From Prevotella sp. (lineage in GTDB: Bacteria > Bacteroidota > Bacteroidia > Bacteroidales > Bacteroidaceae), in the NCBI GenBank assembly GCA_024681875.1, contig JAILAA010000009.1, positions 1 to 18,094 on the forward strand: DNA of 18,094 nucleotides, read 5' to 3'. Made by a program: the position numbers and the translations under genes. The notes beneath the pieces were generated by a model, which was not told where the DNA came from, did not search any database, and was given only the letters and a program-made list of their open reading frames with translations. How positions within the stretch are numbered: position 1 is the first letter of the stretch; each line of letters begins with the position of its first letter. Shown here in pieces: positions 1-7,837 of this stretch.

Positions 1-2216
1 TACCCTTTGAGGACAATACCTTTGCTACAAGCAGCATGGGTGGGGCCGGCAACTACAATTTCCGTCCGTCAAGCTTCGCGACAGGACAGAGGGCTAGCCT
101 GGCCGCCGCTAATCGAAACTACAACATGCGCGCGATGTACACCTACAACACGGGCTTGATGGAGAACGGATGGGCCATCACAGGAAGCCTCACCTATCGC
201 TGGGGCGATGGCATTGGTTTTGTCGAGGGAACGTCCTATAACTCACTGAGCTATTTCCTTGGTGCCGAGAAAAGACTGAACGACCAGCACGCGCTTTCGC
301 TGGTCACCTTCGGTAACCCCACAGAGCGCGGTACGCAAACTGCCTCGACCGACGAGATGTACTGGATGGCCAACGACCGCCTGTATAATTCAGCATGGGG
401 ATATCAGGACGGTAAGAAAAGAAACTCGCGCATCGTGAAGGACTTTGCACCCGCTGCCCTGTTCACATGGGACTGGAACATCGACAACGACACAAGGCTC
501 GTTACATCGCTATTGGGCAAATATGCGATGTACAGCTCCAGCCGACTGAACTACAATAATGCATCAAATCCTGCCCCGGATTACTATTCTGGAATGCCCA
601 GCGCATATTATGGTGTATGGGATGCATCCACGGGCGACCATGATGATATCGCAGTGACTAACTGGCAGGCTGCATACAACTATTTTACCGCGTCAAAGGA
701 AAACCGTCAGGTGCAGTGGGATAAACTCTACTACGCTAACCGTATGGCCAACTATCAGGGAGTTGACGCTATGTTCTATTTGCAGCGCTACCATGACGAC
801 CAGCTGTCGCTCTCATTCTCTACGTATCTCGACAAACAGCTGACGAAGAACTCACAGCTGCACGGAGGCTTACAGCTCTCGACTAACAAGGGCATGCACT
901 ATCAGACCATGGACGATTTGCTGGGTGCCTGGTCATACCATAACGTCAATACCTACGTTCTTAAGGACTTCGGTAATAGCAGCAACGAGGCTCAGTACGA
1001 TATGAACAGCCCCAATAAGTCCGTCAAGGAGGGCGACCGCTTCGGCTATGACTATAATATCTTCGTGAACAAGGCACAGCTTTGGGCAGGTTACACCATA
1101 GACTTGAGCCGCGCCCACATCTTTGTCAACGGACGCGTCGCTGGTACAACGATGCAGCGTGAAGGTAATATGCGTAACGGCTTGGCCTATTTCTATGACG
1201 AGGAAATGAAGAAGTGGGTGGACAATTCCTACGGAAAAAGCAATACGGCGAAATTCCTCGATGGTGGCGCCAAGGCCGGTGTGCACTTTAACTTGGGTAA
1301 AGGACATGCATTCATGCTTGGCGGAGGCTATGAGCAGAAGGCACCTACTGCACGTACCTCTTTCCAGGCTGAGCAGATGAACAACAATTTCGTGCGTGAC
1401 CTGAAGAACGAAAAAGTGCTCAGTGCAGAGGTGGGCTATCAGATGAAGACTTCGCTTGTGAAACTGAACCTGAACGCATACTACAGCAAGCTAAAGGATG
1501 TCACAGAGCAGAGCATGTTCTATATGGACAACCAGAACTCTTTCACCTATGTTTCATTAACTGGCATTGAGAAAGAATACTATGGTGCTGAATTGGGCCT
1601 GAACTTCAAGGCTACCGACTGGCTGAACGTTAAGGCGTTAGCCGTAGTCAGCGAAGCTAAATATGCCAATAATGCTGACCTGAGCTATGTACAGGCCAGC
1701 AACGGACGTGAGTACACAGACAGATGTTTGAACAAGGATATGAGAGAGGGCAATACACCGCTTAGCGCCTTTAGTCTCGACCTGAGCTACCATGCCAATG
1801 GATGGTACATCGACCTCATCGGTAACTACTACGACCGCATTTATCTCTACTATTCGCCTGTCACACGAATGTACAATTATCTCCTCAATCAGATTGGTAA
1901 ATACGACGCTGAAGGTAACCCAAGGAACGACAATCTGCCTAACATTCCTGGTCAGGCAAAGGGGCATGGCGGATTTATGCTCGATGCTAGCATCGGACGC
2001 CAATTCCGCCTCAGCCAGGGACGCCGCATCGGATTCAACCTCATGCTTACCAATATCCTTAACAACATGGATATAGTCACGGGAGGACGTGAACAGAGTC
2101 GTATCGACATTGACGAGACTGGAGCTACCATACGTAACTACTCCTTCCAGAGAAGCCCTTACAAATTCTACGCTAACGGTATCAATGGTATGCTGATGGC
2201 CACTTACTACTTCTAA
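1..2216 (+). CDS. TonB-dependent outer-membrane receptor, C-terminal part (5' truncated by window edge)
   Basis: The reading frame is open from the first bases of the window (first full codon at position 3), so the gene begins upstream and about 738 C-terminal residues are visible. They look like the barrel of a TonB-dependent transporter: alternating aromatic/polar strands, many Tyr/Asn/Gly/Asp-rich loops, an 'AELGLNFKATDWLNVKA' type strand, and a terminal strand ending in Tyr-Tyr-Phe, the usual Bam-recognised aromatic C-terminus. The N-terminal signal, carboxypeptidase-like domain and plug lie outside the window and cannot be checked. Such receptors import large or scarce ligands across the outer membrane using TonB energy. 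No SusD-type partner follows; instead two lipoproteins follow on the same strand with gaps of about 42 bp, so the three are probably one operon. The substrate cannot be told from sequence. The family call is firm, the specificity unknown. Confidence 0.88.
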   Translation, partial: PFEDNTFATSSMGGAGNYNFRPSSFATGQRASLAAANRNYNMRAMYTYNTGLMENGWAITGSLTYRWGDGIGFVEGTSYNSLSYFLGAEKRLNDQHALSLVTFGNPTERGTQTASTDEMYWMANDRLYNSAWGYQDGKKRNSRIVKDFAPAALFTWDWNIDNDTRLVTSLLGKYAMYSSSRLNYNNASNPAPDYYSGMPSAYYGVWDASTGDHDDIAVTNWQAAYNYFTASKENRQVQWDKLYYANRMANYQGVDAMFYLQRYHDDQLSLSFSTYLDKQLTKNSQLHGGLQLSTNKGMHYQTMDDLLGAWSYHNVNTYVLKDFGNSSNEAQYDMNSPNKSVKEGDRFGYDYNIFVNKAQLWAGYTIDLSRAHIFVNGRVAGTTMQREGNMRNGLAYFYDEEMKKWVDNSYGKSNTAKFLDGGAKAGVHFNLGKGHAFMLGGGYEQKAPTARTSFQAEQMNNNFVRDLKNEKVLSAEVGYQMKTSLVKLNLNAYYSKLKDVTEQSMFYMDNQNSFTYVSLTGIEKEYYGAELGLNFKATDWLNVKALAVVSEAKYANNADLSYVQASNGREYTDRCLNKDMREGNTPLSAFSLDLSYHANGWYIDLIGNYYDRIYLYYSPVTRMYNYLLNQIGKYDAEGNPRNDNLPNIPGQAKGHGGFMLDASIGRQFRLSQGRRIGFNLMLTNILNNMDIVTGGREQSRIDIDETGATIRNYSFQRSPYKFYANGINGMLMATYYF

Positions 2217-2256
2217 GTGAAAAGGTTGAAAGGTATAAAAGTTAAATAGTTGAAGA
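2217..2256 (+). repeat. 8-bp periodic intercistronic spacer (5 units)
   Basis: Directly after the receptor stop codon, five 8-bp units follow in register, each starting with GT and rich in A (GTGAAAAG, GTTGAAAG, GTATAAAA, GTTAAATA, GTTGAAGA). The array ends 2 bp before the next gene's ATG. The same pattern and orientation recur at 3109-3148 and on the minus strand at 10710-10657. Function is unknown; possibilities are an A-rich translation-initiation region or an mRNA processing site. Confidence 0.6.
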
Positions 2257-2258
2257 TT

Positions 2259-3107
2259 ATGATTATGAAATATTCAAAGAGCCTTGTCCTCAGCGTCCTC
2301 TGTCTCTTCGGTGCGCTCTGCGTTTCTTGCCAGAAAGACTGGGAAGAGCCGATGAACATTCCCTATGGCAACAACAGCATCAGCGAGGAGAACATTATTA
2401 CCATTGCAGAGCTGAAAGCACGCTATCCCAATGTCTTTGCGTCGACCGACGAGAATAAGCAGATAACAGAGGATATAAAAATACGTGGACGTGTTACCGG
2501 AAATGACGTAGGCGGTAATCTCTACAAGCAGTTCTCCATGGAGGATGCTACCGGAGGTATTATCGTTGCCGTTAACCAAAATGGATTGAGTGGCTACCTA
2601 GCCCTCGGACAGGAAATCATTATCGACTTGAAAGACCTGTACATAGGCGGCTATCGTATGCAGCCTGAGATAGGGCAGCCCTACAACGGCAACAGCATTG
2701 GCCGTATGAGTAAGGACATCTTCCAGAGCCATTTAAAGATTGTGGGCACGCCCGACCCGTCGAAAACCATCCCCATGGAATTTGACGAGAATTTGAGTAT
2801 GAACGCCAACTGTGGAAAGCTGGTTATCCTCAGGGATGTCACCTTCACAGAGGCTGATGGTACGAGTACTTTTGCTCCTGACGACGGTGTTAATAAAAAC
2901 GTCAACCGCAACATTAAAATCAATGGTGAGACGTCTAGCGTTGTCATCCGTACCAGCACCTATGCTCGTTTTGCAGCCGTTAAGCTTCCTTATGACGAGG
3001 TGAATAAGAAGCCGAAGAAGTGCAACATCACCGGCATTGCTACACGCTTCAACAACACCTGGCAGATACTTATTCGTCAGGAAAGCGACATTGAGGTGTT
3101 GGAATAA
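2259..3107 (+). CDS. DUF5689 domain lipoprotein, probably surface-exposed
   Basis: A 283-residue lipoprotein. The N-terminus is a signal peptide ending at Cys24 (LCVSC), followed by Gln-Lys-Asp and then Glu-Glu, similar to the Q-K-D-D-E type lipoprotein export signals known from Bacteroidota, so it may be on the cell surface. Residues from about 48 to 160 (ITIAELKARYP..., IRGRVTGND, FSMEDATGGIIVAV, LGQEIIIDLKDLYIGGY) match the DUF5689 pattern, an OB-like beta domain that often accompanies TonB receptors. A second beta-rich half (about 170-283) contains VILRDVTF and CNITGIATRFNNTWQILIRQ, typical of the same fold. I start at the ATG at 2259; ATG 2265 is equally plausible and a TTG at 2250 less so. 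It lies between the receptor and the large lipoprotein and is probably co-transcribed with both. The ligand is unknown. Confidence 0.85.
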   Translation: MIMKYSKSLVLSVLCLFGALCVSCQKDWEEPMNIPYGNNSISEENIITIAELKARYPNVFASTDENKQITEDIKIRGRVTGNDVGGNLYKQFSMEDATGGIIVAVNQNGLSGYLALGQEIIIDLKDLYIGGYRMQPEIGQPYNGNSIGRMSKDIFQSHLKIVGTPDPSKTIPMEFDENLSMNANCGKLVILRDVTFTEADGTSTFAPDDGVNKNVNRNIKINGETSSVVIRTSTYARFAAVKLPYDEVNKKPKKCNITGIATRFNNTWQILIRQESDIEVLE

Positions 3108-3108
3108 G

Positions 3109-3148
3109 GTTAATGAGTTAAAAGGTTAAAAAGTTAAAAAGTAAATAG
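3109..3148 (+). repeat. 8-bp periodic intercistronic spacer (5 units)
   Basis: Five consecutive 8-bp units (GTTAATGA, GTTAAAAG, GTTAAAAA twice, GTAAATAG) fill almost the whole gap between the DUF5689 gene and the 889-residue lipoprotein gene and stop 2 bp before the ATG at 3151. Spacing, orientation and composition match the arrays at 2217-2256 and 10657-10710. No Shine-Dalgarno sequence is visible, so this array is the effective translation-initiation region. Confidence 0.65.
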
Positions 3149-3150
3149 AT

Positions 3151-5820
3151 ATGAAAAAACTATTCTGCAAATTGATGCTTGTGGCCATGGCGGCCATGAC
3201 ATTTACGGCCTGTGAGGACGTGCCTGAGCCATACGGCAAGCCTCAGAATTCAGGCAATGGTAATTCGGGCGAGGCTGGATTATTGCCGTATTCGTCTGTG
3301 AACATGAGCACTGGTTGGTCGCTTGTTTCCGTAACGGAAGGCCAGCCGTGGACTACGGGAAAATCTTACGTTCAGGCAACTGGCTATCAAAAGTGGGACG
3401 GCGCAGACCAGAAGTCCAACCGTGCCGTGGAGGGATGGCTTGTCTCGCCTACCATCAACACGACTGGTGCCGACAGCGTAAAGATTTCATTCGATTACAC
3501 CATTAAGTACACCAACAACGTATCTGGTTGGGAGGATTATCACAAGATTTATGTCTCCAACGACTACGATGGCAGGAATTTCGAGACTGCTACATGGATA
3601 CCTGTGCCTTTTACTCCCGTAGCATCTCCCTATAGCGACTGGACGCTCTATTCCTCTGGCGAGATTCAGTTGCCTCAGGAAATGGCAGGCAAGGAGAGCG
3701 TGTTCGTCGCATTCTGGTTCAAGGCACCCGAGAATGCTTCAACCACTTGGGAACTGCAGAATTTCAAGATTGAATCGGGCCAGGCTAATTCCGGAGACAA
3801 TCCGAATCCTGGTGGCGACGAGGCTGTACTGCCGTATGAATCTGCTAACTTGAACACTGGCTGGGCTCTTGTCGGTGTTACTGCTGACCAGCCGTGGTCT
3901 CAGGGTAGCTCTTATGTTCAGGCAACTGGCTATCAGAAGTGGGATGGCGCCGACGCAAAGTCCAACCGTGCCGTAGAGGGATGGCTAGTCTCACCCGCCA
4001 TTAACACGACAGACGCCGACAGCGTAAAGATTTCATTCGATTATACCCTCAAGTACACCAACAACGTGTCGGGTTGGGAGGCCTATCATAAGATTTATGC
4101 CTCCAACAACTACGATGGCACCAATTTTGAAAACGCTACATGGATACCAGTTCCATTTACACCAGAAGCTTCTAAGTTTACCGACTGGACGCTCTATCCC
4201 TCGGGCGAGATTCAGCTGCCGCAGGAATTGGCAGGCAAGGAAAACGTTCATGTCGCCTTCTGGTTTAAGGCTCCCGAGAACGCCTCAACCACATGGGAGC
4301 TGAAGAACTTCAAGATGGAAGCTGGTGTGGCCAACTCAGGAGAGAATACTAATCCTAGTGGCGAGGTCCAGAAGGTTACCATTGCGCAATTTAACGCAGC
4401 AGCTGTAAGTAATGACGTGTGGTATGAGCTCAAGGGCAAGGTCACTAACTTGAAGGCAGGCGACAAGTACGGCAACTTTGACTTGGTTGATGAAACCGGC
4501 TCCGTCTATGTCTATGGCCTGCTGTCAGAAAAGGGCGGTGAGAAGCAGAAGTTCCAAGAACTCGTAGCAGCCAAGGGCATTACCGAAGGCAGTGTTATCA
4601 CCATCATCGGCAATCGTGGCTACTATGCCGCTAATGACAAGATTGAGGTGCTAAACGCCTACTTCGTCAGTATCGAGGCTGGTAATCCTGATCCAAATCC
4701 TGGTGGAGAGGTACAGAAGGTTACCATTGCGCAATTCAACGCAGCAGCTGTAAGCAATGACGTTTGGTATGAGCTCAAAGGCAAGGTCACTAACTTGAAG
4801 GCAGGCGACAAGTACGGCAACTTTGACTTGGTTGATGAAACCGGCTCCGTCTATGTCTATGGCCTGCTGTCAGAAAAGGGCGGTGAGAAACAGAAGTTCC
4901 AAGAACTCGTAGCAGCCAAGGGCATTACCGAAGGCAGCGTTATCACCATCATTGGCAATCGTGGCTACTATGCCGCTAATGACAAGATTGAGGTGGTGAA
5001 TGCCTACTTCGTTAGTATCGAGGCAGGCGACGATAATCCCGAGCCACAGACTGGTGGCGACGAGATGACGTCCGTTACTGTGGCACAGTTCAATGCAGCT
5101 GCAGTGAGCAACGACGTGTGGTATCAGCTCAAGGGCAAGGTCACTAACTTGAAGGCAGGCGACAAGTACGGTAACTTCGACCTGGTTGATGAAACCGGCT
5201 CCGTCTATGTCTATGGCTTGCTGTCAGAAAAGGGCGGCGAGAAGCAGAAGTTCCAAGAACTCGTAGCAGCCAAGGGCATTACCGAAGGCAGCGTTATCAC
5301 CATCATTGGCAATCGTGGCTACTATGCCGCTAATGACAAGATTGAGGTGGTGAACGCCTACTTCGTCAGTATCGAGCCCGACAGCAACAATCAAGGTGGC
5401 GGCGACGATGGCCAGCCTGTGACTGCCGAGGGCTCCTATAGTAAGCCATACAGTGTTTCAGCTGTTATTGCCAAGGGAACAACGGCCCCCACTAACAATG
5501 TATATGTAAAAGCATATATAGTTGGTTATGTTGACGGAAAAACGCTTGCAGACGGAGCCAGATTCTCCAACGAGGGTGTGACATCAAACACCAACCTCCT
5601 GATTGCTGATGCTTCGAATGAAACAGACGTTAGCAAGTGCGTTCCCGTACAGCTGCCTAACAATCCTGTCCGCACTGGCCTGAATCTGAAGGATAATCCT
5701 TCTTTCCTTGGCAAGCAAGTCCTTCTCTATGGTAACTTGGAGAAATACTTTAGTGTTGCTGGAGTAAAAAGCGTTACCTATGCAGAGTGCGACGGAAAGT
5801 TTTTTGGCACAAAGCCATAA
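3151..5820 (+). CDS. Multidomain surface lipoprotein: 2 choice-of-anchor J-like, 3 OB-like repeats, C-terminal DUF6359
   Basis: An 889-residue lipoprotein. The signal peptide ends at Cys21 (TFTAC) and is followed by Glu-Asp, an acidic start compatible with surface export. Residues about 44-210 and 227-392 are two copies of a choice-of-anchor J-like jelly-roll domain (motifs WLVSP, SFDY, YHKIYVSNDY, VAFWFKAPENASTTWEL). Residues 409-509, 524-624 and 642-742 are three almost identical OB-like domains (VWYELKGKVTN, YGNFDLVDETGSVYVYGL, GSVITIIGNRGYY). Residues about 759-883 match DUF6359 (GSYSKPYSV, VYVKAYIVGYV, CVPVQLP, LGKQVLLYGNLEKYF). Linkers are rich in Gly, Asn, Asp and Pro (for example NPNPGGDE). 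It is the last gene before a strong terminator and so closes the receptor operon. Domain repetition suggests multivalent ligand binding at the surface. No catalytic motif is evident and the ligand is unknown. Confidence 0.85.
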   Translation: MKKLFCKLMLVAMAAMTFTACEDVPEPYGKPQNSGNGNSGEAGLLPYSSVNMSTGWSLVSVTEGQPWTTGKSYVQATGYQKWDGADQKSNRAVEGWLVSPTINTTGADSVKISFDYTIKYTNNVSGWEDYHKIYVSNDYDGRNFETATWIPVPFTPVASPYSDWTLYSSGEIQLPQEMAGKESVFVAFWFKAPENASTTWELQNFKIESGQANSGDNPNPGGDEAVLPYESANLNTGWALVGVTADQPWSQGSSYVQATGYQKWDGADAKSNRAVEGWLVSPAINTTDADSVKISFDYTLKYTNNVSGWEAYHKIYASNNYDGTNFENATWIPVPFTPEASKFTDWTLYPSGEIQLPQELAGKENVHVAFWFKAPENASTTWELKNFKMEAGVANSGENTNPSGEVQKVTIAQFNAAAVSNDVWYELKGKVTNLKAGDKYGNFDLVDETGSVYVYGLLSEKGGEKQKFQELVAAKGITEGSVITIIGNRGYYAANDKIEVLNAYFVSIEAGNPDPNPGGEVQKVTIAQFNAAAVSNDVWYELKGKVTNLKAGDKYGNFDLVDETGSVYVYGLLSEKGGEKQKFQELVAAKGITEGSVITIIGNRGYYAANDKIEVVNAYFVSIEAGDDNPEPQTGGDEMTSVTVAQFNAAAVSNDVWYQLKGKVTNLKAGDKYGNFDLVDETGSVYVYGLLSEKGGEKQKFQELVAAKGITEGSVITIIGNRGYYAANDKIEVVNAYFVSIEPDSNNQGGGDDGQPVTAEGSYSKPYSVSAVIAKGTTAPTNNVYVKAYIVGYVDGKTLADGARFSNEGVTSNTNLLIADASNETDVSKCVPVQLPNNPVRTGLNLKDNPSFLGKQVLLYGNLEKYFSVAGVKSVTYAECDGKFFGTKP
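3283..4365 (+). repeat. Two tandem 182-residue choice-of-anchor J-like repeats within the lipoprotein gene
   Basis: Copy 1 starts at 3283 and copy 2 at 3829, a period of 546 bp. Long stretches are identical in protein (for example SYVQATGYQKWDGAD and FWFKAPENASTTWEL), but the copies have diverged at many positions, more than the downstream OB-like repeats have. This points to an older duplication. Confidence 0.9.
4375..5376 (+). repeat. Three tandem, nearly identical ~303-bp OB-domain repeats within the lipoprotein gene
   Basis: Copies lie at 4375-4677, 4720-5022 and 5074-5376, with periods of 345 and 354 bp. By hand alignment copies 1 and 2 differ at about 11 of 303 bases, changing only one amino acid (Leu to Val). 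Copy 3 differs mainly in its first 60 bases and is then nearly identical. Such similarity between adjacent direct repeats implies recent duplication or gene conversion and would permit copy-number change by recombination. Confidence 0.93.
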
Positions 5821-5864
5821 GTAATAAGTAGCACATCTGACGATATACAGACATAAGTAGGAAT

Positions 5865-5901
5865 AACTCCGAATTGCCAAAAGCGATTCGGAGTTTTTTT
5901 T
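5865..5901 (+). terminator. Intrinsic terminator after the receptor-lipoprotein operon
   Basis: A perfect 10-bp stem (AACTCCGAAT pairing with ATTCGGAGTT) encloses an 11-base loop and runs straight into a T tract, 44 bp after the lipoprotein stop. It ends the upstream unit and separates it from the small secreted-protein gene. Confidence 0.9.
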
Positions 5902-5947
5902 GCTGCTTTTTTTTATTGCAGTATAAGTGTAATTCGGAATTTTTGTC

Positions 5948-5956
5948 TAATTTTGC
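5948..5956 (+). promoter_or_regulatory. Putative Bacteroidota -7 box (TAATTTTGC)
   Basis: Fits TAnnTTTG, 33 bp before the ATG at 5989 and downstream of the terminator at 5865-5901. No good -33 TTG lies at the usual 19-21 bp distance, so the call rests on the -7 box and position. Confidence 0.55.
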
Positions 5957-5988
5957 AGCCGAAAATCAAGGGCATTACTTAGAGAAAA

Positions 5989-6417
5989 ATGAAGAAGAGA
6001 ATTGTCATTGCCGTTATCATGCTTATGGGCGTGCTGGGTATAAAGGCGCAGCAGCAAGTCGAAGAGCCATTCCGTGCGTATTTGTTTAATAATGAATACA
6101 ATGTTTTCATGCGCATCAACTTCTACGAGCAGGACGTCGTCATCAGCTGGCAAGAGCTTTTCGGCCCTTTGCCTGGCTTTCTGGCCAAAGAGGGCAATAA
6201 CTATTGCTGGATCATCACCGACTTCAAGATTGACGGCGACAAGGCGGAGCTGGAGATTACCAACGACTATGGCAGTGAAGACCTTACTGCTACCCTTACC
6301 TGCGTCAATGACTCTGTCTACACCCTGCGCCAGAACAGCGGCTCTACGCTGAAAGTGCCAGAGAAGAAGAGCTGGCGCAAACTGCCCACCACGCTGACGT
6401 TTGTCAAAAGAAAATAG
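5989..6417 (+). CDS. Small secreted protein of unknown function
   Basis: Encodes 142 residues. The first about 20 (MKKRIVIAVIMLMGVLGIKA) are a typical signal peptide with likely cleavage before QQQ, so the mature protein should be periplasmic or secreted. The rest is beta-rich with many aromatic and acidic residues (YNVFMRINFYEQDVVISWQ, YCWIITDFKIDGDKAELEI) and a basic C-terminus ending KRK. I do not recognise the family. It could be a small lipocalin- or barrel-like fold, but no motif proves this. It sits alone between a strong terminator and the serS promoter, with its own likely -7 box. Evidence for a real gene: signal peptide, codon use like its neighbours and a dedicated promoter. Confidence 0.75.
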   Translation: MKKRIVIAVIMLMGVLGIKAQQQVEEPFRAYLFNNEYNVFMRINFYEQDVVISWQELFGPLPGFLAKEGNNYCWIITDFKIDGDKAELEITNDYGSEDLTATLTCVNDSVYTLRQNSGSTLKVPEKKSWRKLPTTLTFVKRK

Positions 6418-6426
6418 GCCGATTTC

Positions 6427-6458
6427 TTGCTGCAATCGCCGAAATGTAGTAACTTTGC
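6427..6458 (+). promoter_or_regulatory. serS promoter (-33 TTG and -7 TAACTTTG)
   Basis: TTG at 6427-6429 is followed after 20 bp by TAACTTTGC at 6450-6458, a full match to the Bacteroidota sigma-ABfr consensus spacing. Transcription should begin a few bases downstream, so the 15-bp repeat at 6466-6504 would form the leader of the serS mRNA. Confidence 0.75.
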
Positions 6459-6465
6459 AGGCCTA

Positions 6466-6504
6466 ATCGTAAATCCGTAAATCGTAAATCCGTAAATCGT
6501 AAAT
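6466..6504 (+). repeat. 15-bp tandem repeat (2.6 copies) in the serS leader
   Basis: The unit ATCGTAAATCCGTAA occurs twice in full (6466-6480, 6481-6495) and then as a 9-base partial copy. It occupies nearly the whole expected 5' untranslated region, ending 7 bp before the serS ATG. Inside each unit GTAAATC-like sub-units alternate at 7 and 8 bp. Confidence 0.85.
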
Positions 6505-6511
6505 ATCAGAG

Positions 6512-7831
6512 ATGTTAACACTCAAACTTATTACCGAGCAAACCGAGCGCGTTATTAGCGGCTTGGAGAAGAAGCACTTTCAGGGTGCACGTGAAGCCAT
6601 CAACGAGGTACTGGCCATTGACCGCCAGCGCCGTGATGCTCAGCAACAGTTAGACAAGAACTTGAACGAGCAGAAGCAGCAATCAGGGCAGATAGGCCGA
6701 TTGATGAAGGAGGGCAAACGCGAAGAGGCCGAGCAAGCCAAGCAGACCGTGAGCGCTCTGAAGGAAAGCTCGAAGCAGTTGGAGGAGCAGATGAACAAGG
6801 CACAGGAGGAAATGAACCGCCTGCTCTGCCAGATTCCTAACATCCCCTACGACGAGGTTCCCGAAGGCCGTGAGGCTGCCGACAACCGCGTGGTGAAGAG
6901 TAACTTGAAAGAGTGCACAGAGACCGACACCGTAGGCAACTGGGACGTTAACCCCACATTGGGTATTGATAATCCGCTTCCCCATTGGGAGCTTGCCAAG
7001 AAATACAATCTGATTGACTTTGACCTCGGCGTGAAGATTACCGGTGCCGGATTCCCCGTCTACATCGGTAAGGGTGCTCAGCTGCAGCGCGCCCTCATCA
7101 ACTTCTTCCTCGACGAGGCCCGTGCCAGTGGCTACACCGAGATTATGCCGCCCACTGTTGTCAACGCTGCCTCGGGCTACGGCACTGGTCAGCTGCCCGA
7201 TAAGGAGGGACAGATGTATCACTGCGAGGTGGACGATTTCTATCTCATCCCTACCGCTGAGGTGCCTGTTACGAACATCTACCGCGACGTCATTCTCGAC
7301 GAGGACAAGCTGCCCATCAAGAACTGCGCCTATACTGAGTGCTTCCGCCGCGAAGCTGGCAGTTACGGCAAGGATGTGCGCGGCCTGAACCGTCTGCACG
7401 AGTTCTCGAAGATTGAGATTGTACGCATCGACAAGCCCGAGCATTCGAAAGAGAGCCACAAGGAGATGCTTGCTCACGTCGAGGGCCTGCTGAAGAAGCT
7501 GGAGTTGCCCTACCGCATCCTGCTGCTCTGTGGCGGCGACCAGAGCTTCACATCTGCCATCTGCTACGACTTCGAGGTCTATAGCGAGGCCCAGGGCCGT
7601 TGGCTCGAGGTGTCTTCGGTCAGCAATTTCGATACCTATCAGGCCAACCGCCTGAAATGCCGCTACCGCCGTACCGATACGAAGAAGACCGAGCTCTGCC
7701 ACACGCTGAACGGTTCCGCTCTTGCCTTGCCGCGCATCGTGGCCGCTCTGTTGGAGAACAACCAAACACCCGATGGCATCCGCATCCCACAGGCACTTCA
7801 AAAGTACACGGGCTTCGACATCATCAAGTAA
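6512..7831 (+). CDS. serS: Seryl-tRNA synthetase
   Basis: Class II aminoacyl-tRNA synthetase that charges tRNA-Ser (and tRNA-Sec where present) with serine in the cytoplasm. At 439 residues it is slightly longer than the usual bacterial enzyme of about 425-430. Residues about 1-110 form the long antiparallel coiled-coil arm that contacts the tRNA variable arm (rich in Gln, Glu and Lys). The catalytic core shows TAEVPVT at 248-254 (serine-binding TxE), motif 2 FRREAGSYGKDVRGLNRLHEF from 278, and motif 3 NGSALALPRIVAALLENNQ from 400. GGDQSFTSAICYDFEVY at 341-357 corresponds to the loop preceding the adenylate pocket. The ATG at 6512 follows a consensus promoter and the tandem-repeat leader. The gene converges with the lysozyme gene with only 6 bp between stop codons. 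Identification is secure. Confidence 0.97.
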   Translation: MLTLKLITEQTERVISGLEKKHFQGAREAINEVLAIDRQRRDAQQQLDKNLNEQKQQSGQIGRLMKEGKREEAEQAKQTVSALKESSKQLEEQMNKAQEEMNRLLCQIPNIPYDEVPEGREAADNRVVKSNLKECTETDTVGNWDVNPTLGIDNPLPHWELAKKYNLIDFDLGVKITGAGFPVYIGKGAQLQRALINFFLDEARASGYTEIMPPTVVNAASGYGTGQLPDKEGQMYHCEVDDFYLIPTAEVPVTNIYRDVILDEDKLPIKNCAYTECFRREAGSYGKDVRGLNRLHEFSKIEIVRIDKPEHSKESHKEMLAHVEGLLKKLELPYRILLLCGGDQSFTSAICYDFEVYSEAQGRWLEVSSVSNFDTYQANRLKCRYRRTDTKKTELCHTLNGSALALPRIVAALLENNQTPDGIRIPQALQKYTGFDIIK

Positions 7832-7837
7832 TTTCCT

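Noticed and set aside
4375..5376. Direct repeats considered as a CRISPR-like array
   Set aside because: Units are about 300 bp, coding and in frame, with protein-domain structure and linkers; there are no short palindromic repeats or unique spacers.
6683..7801. Long open frame (372 codons) on the minus strand opposite serS
   Set aside because: It lies wholly over the secure serS gene, has no family features and no promoter; it is a codon-bias shadow.
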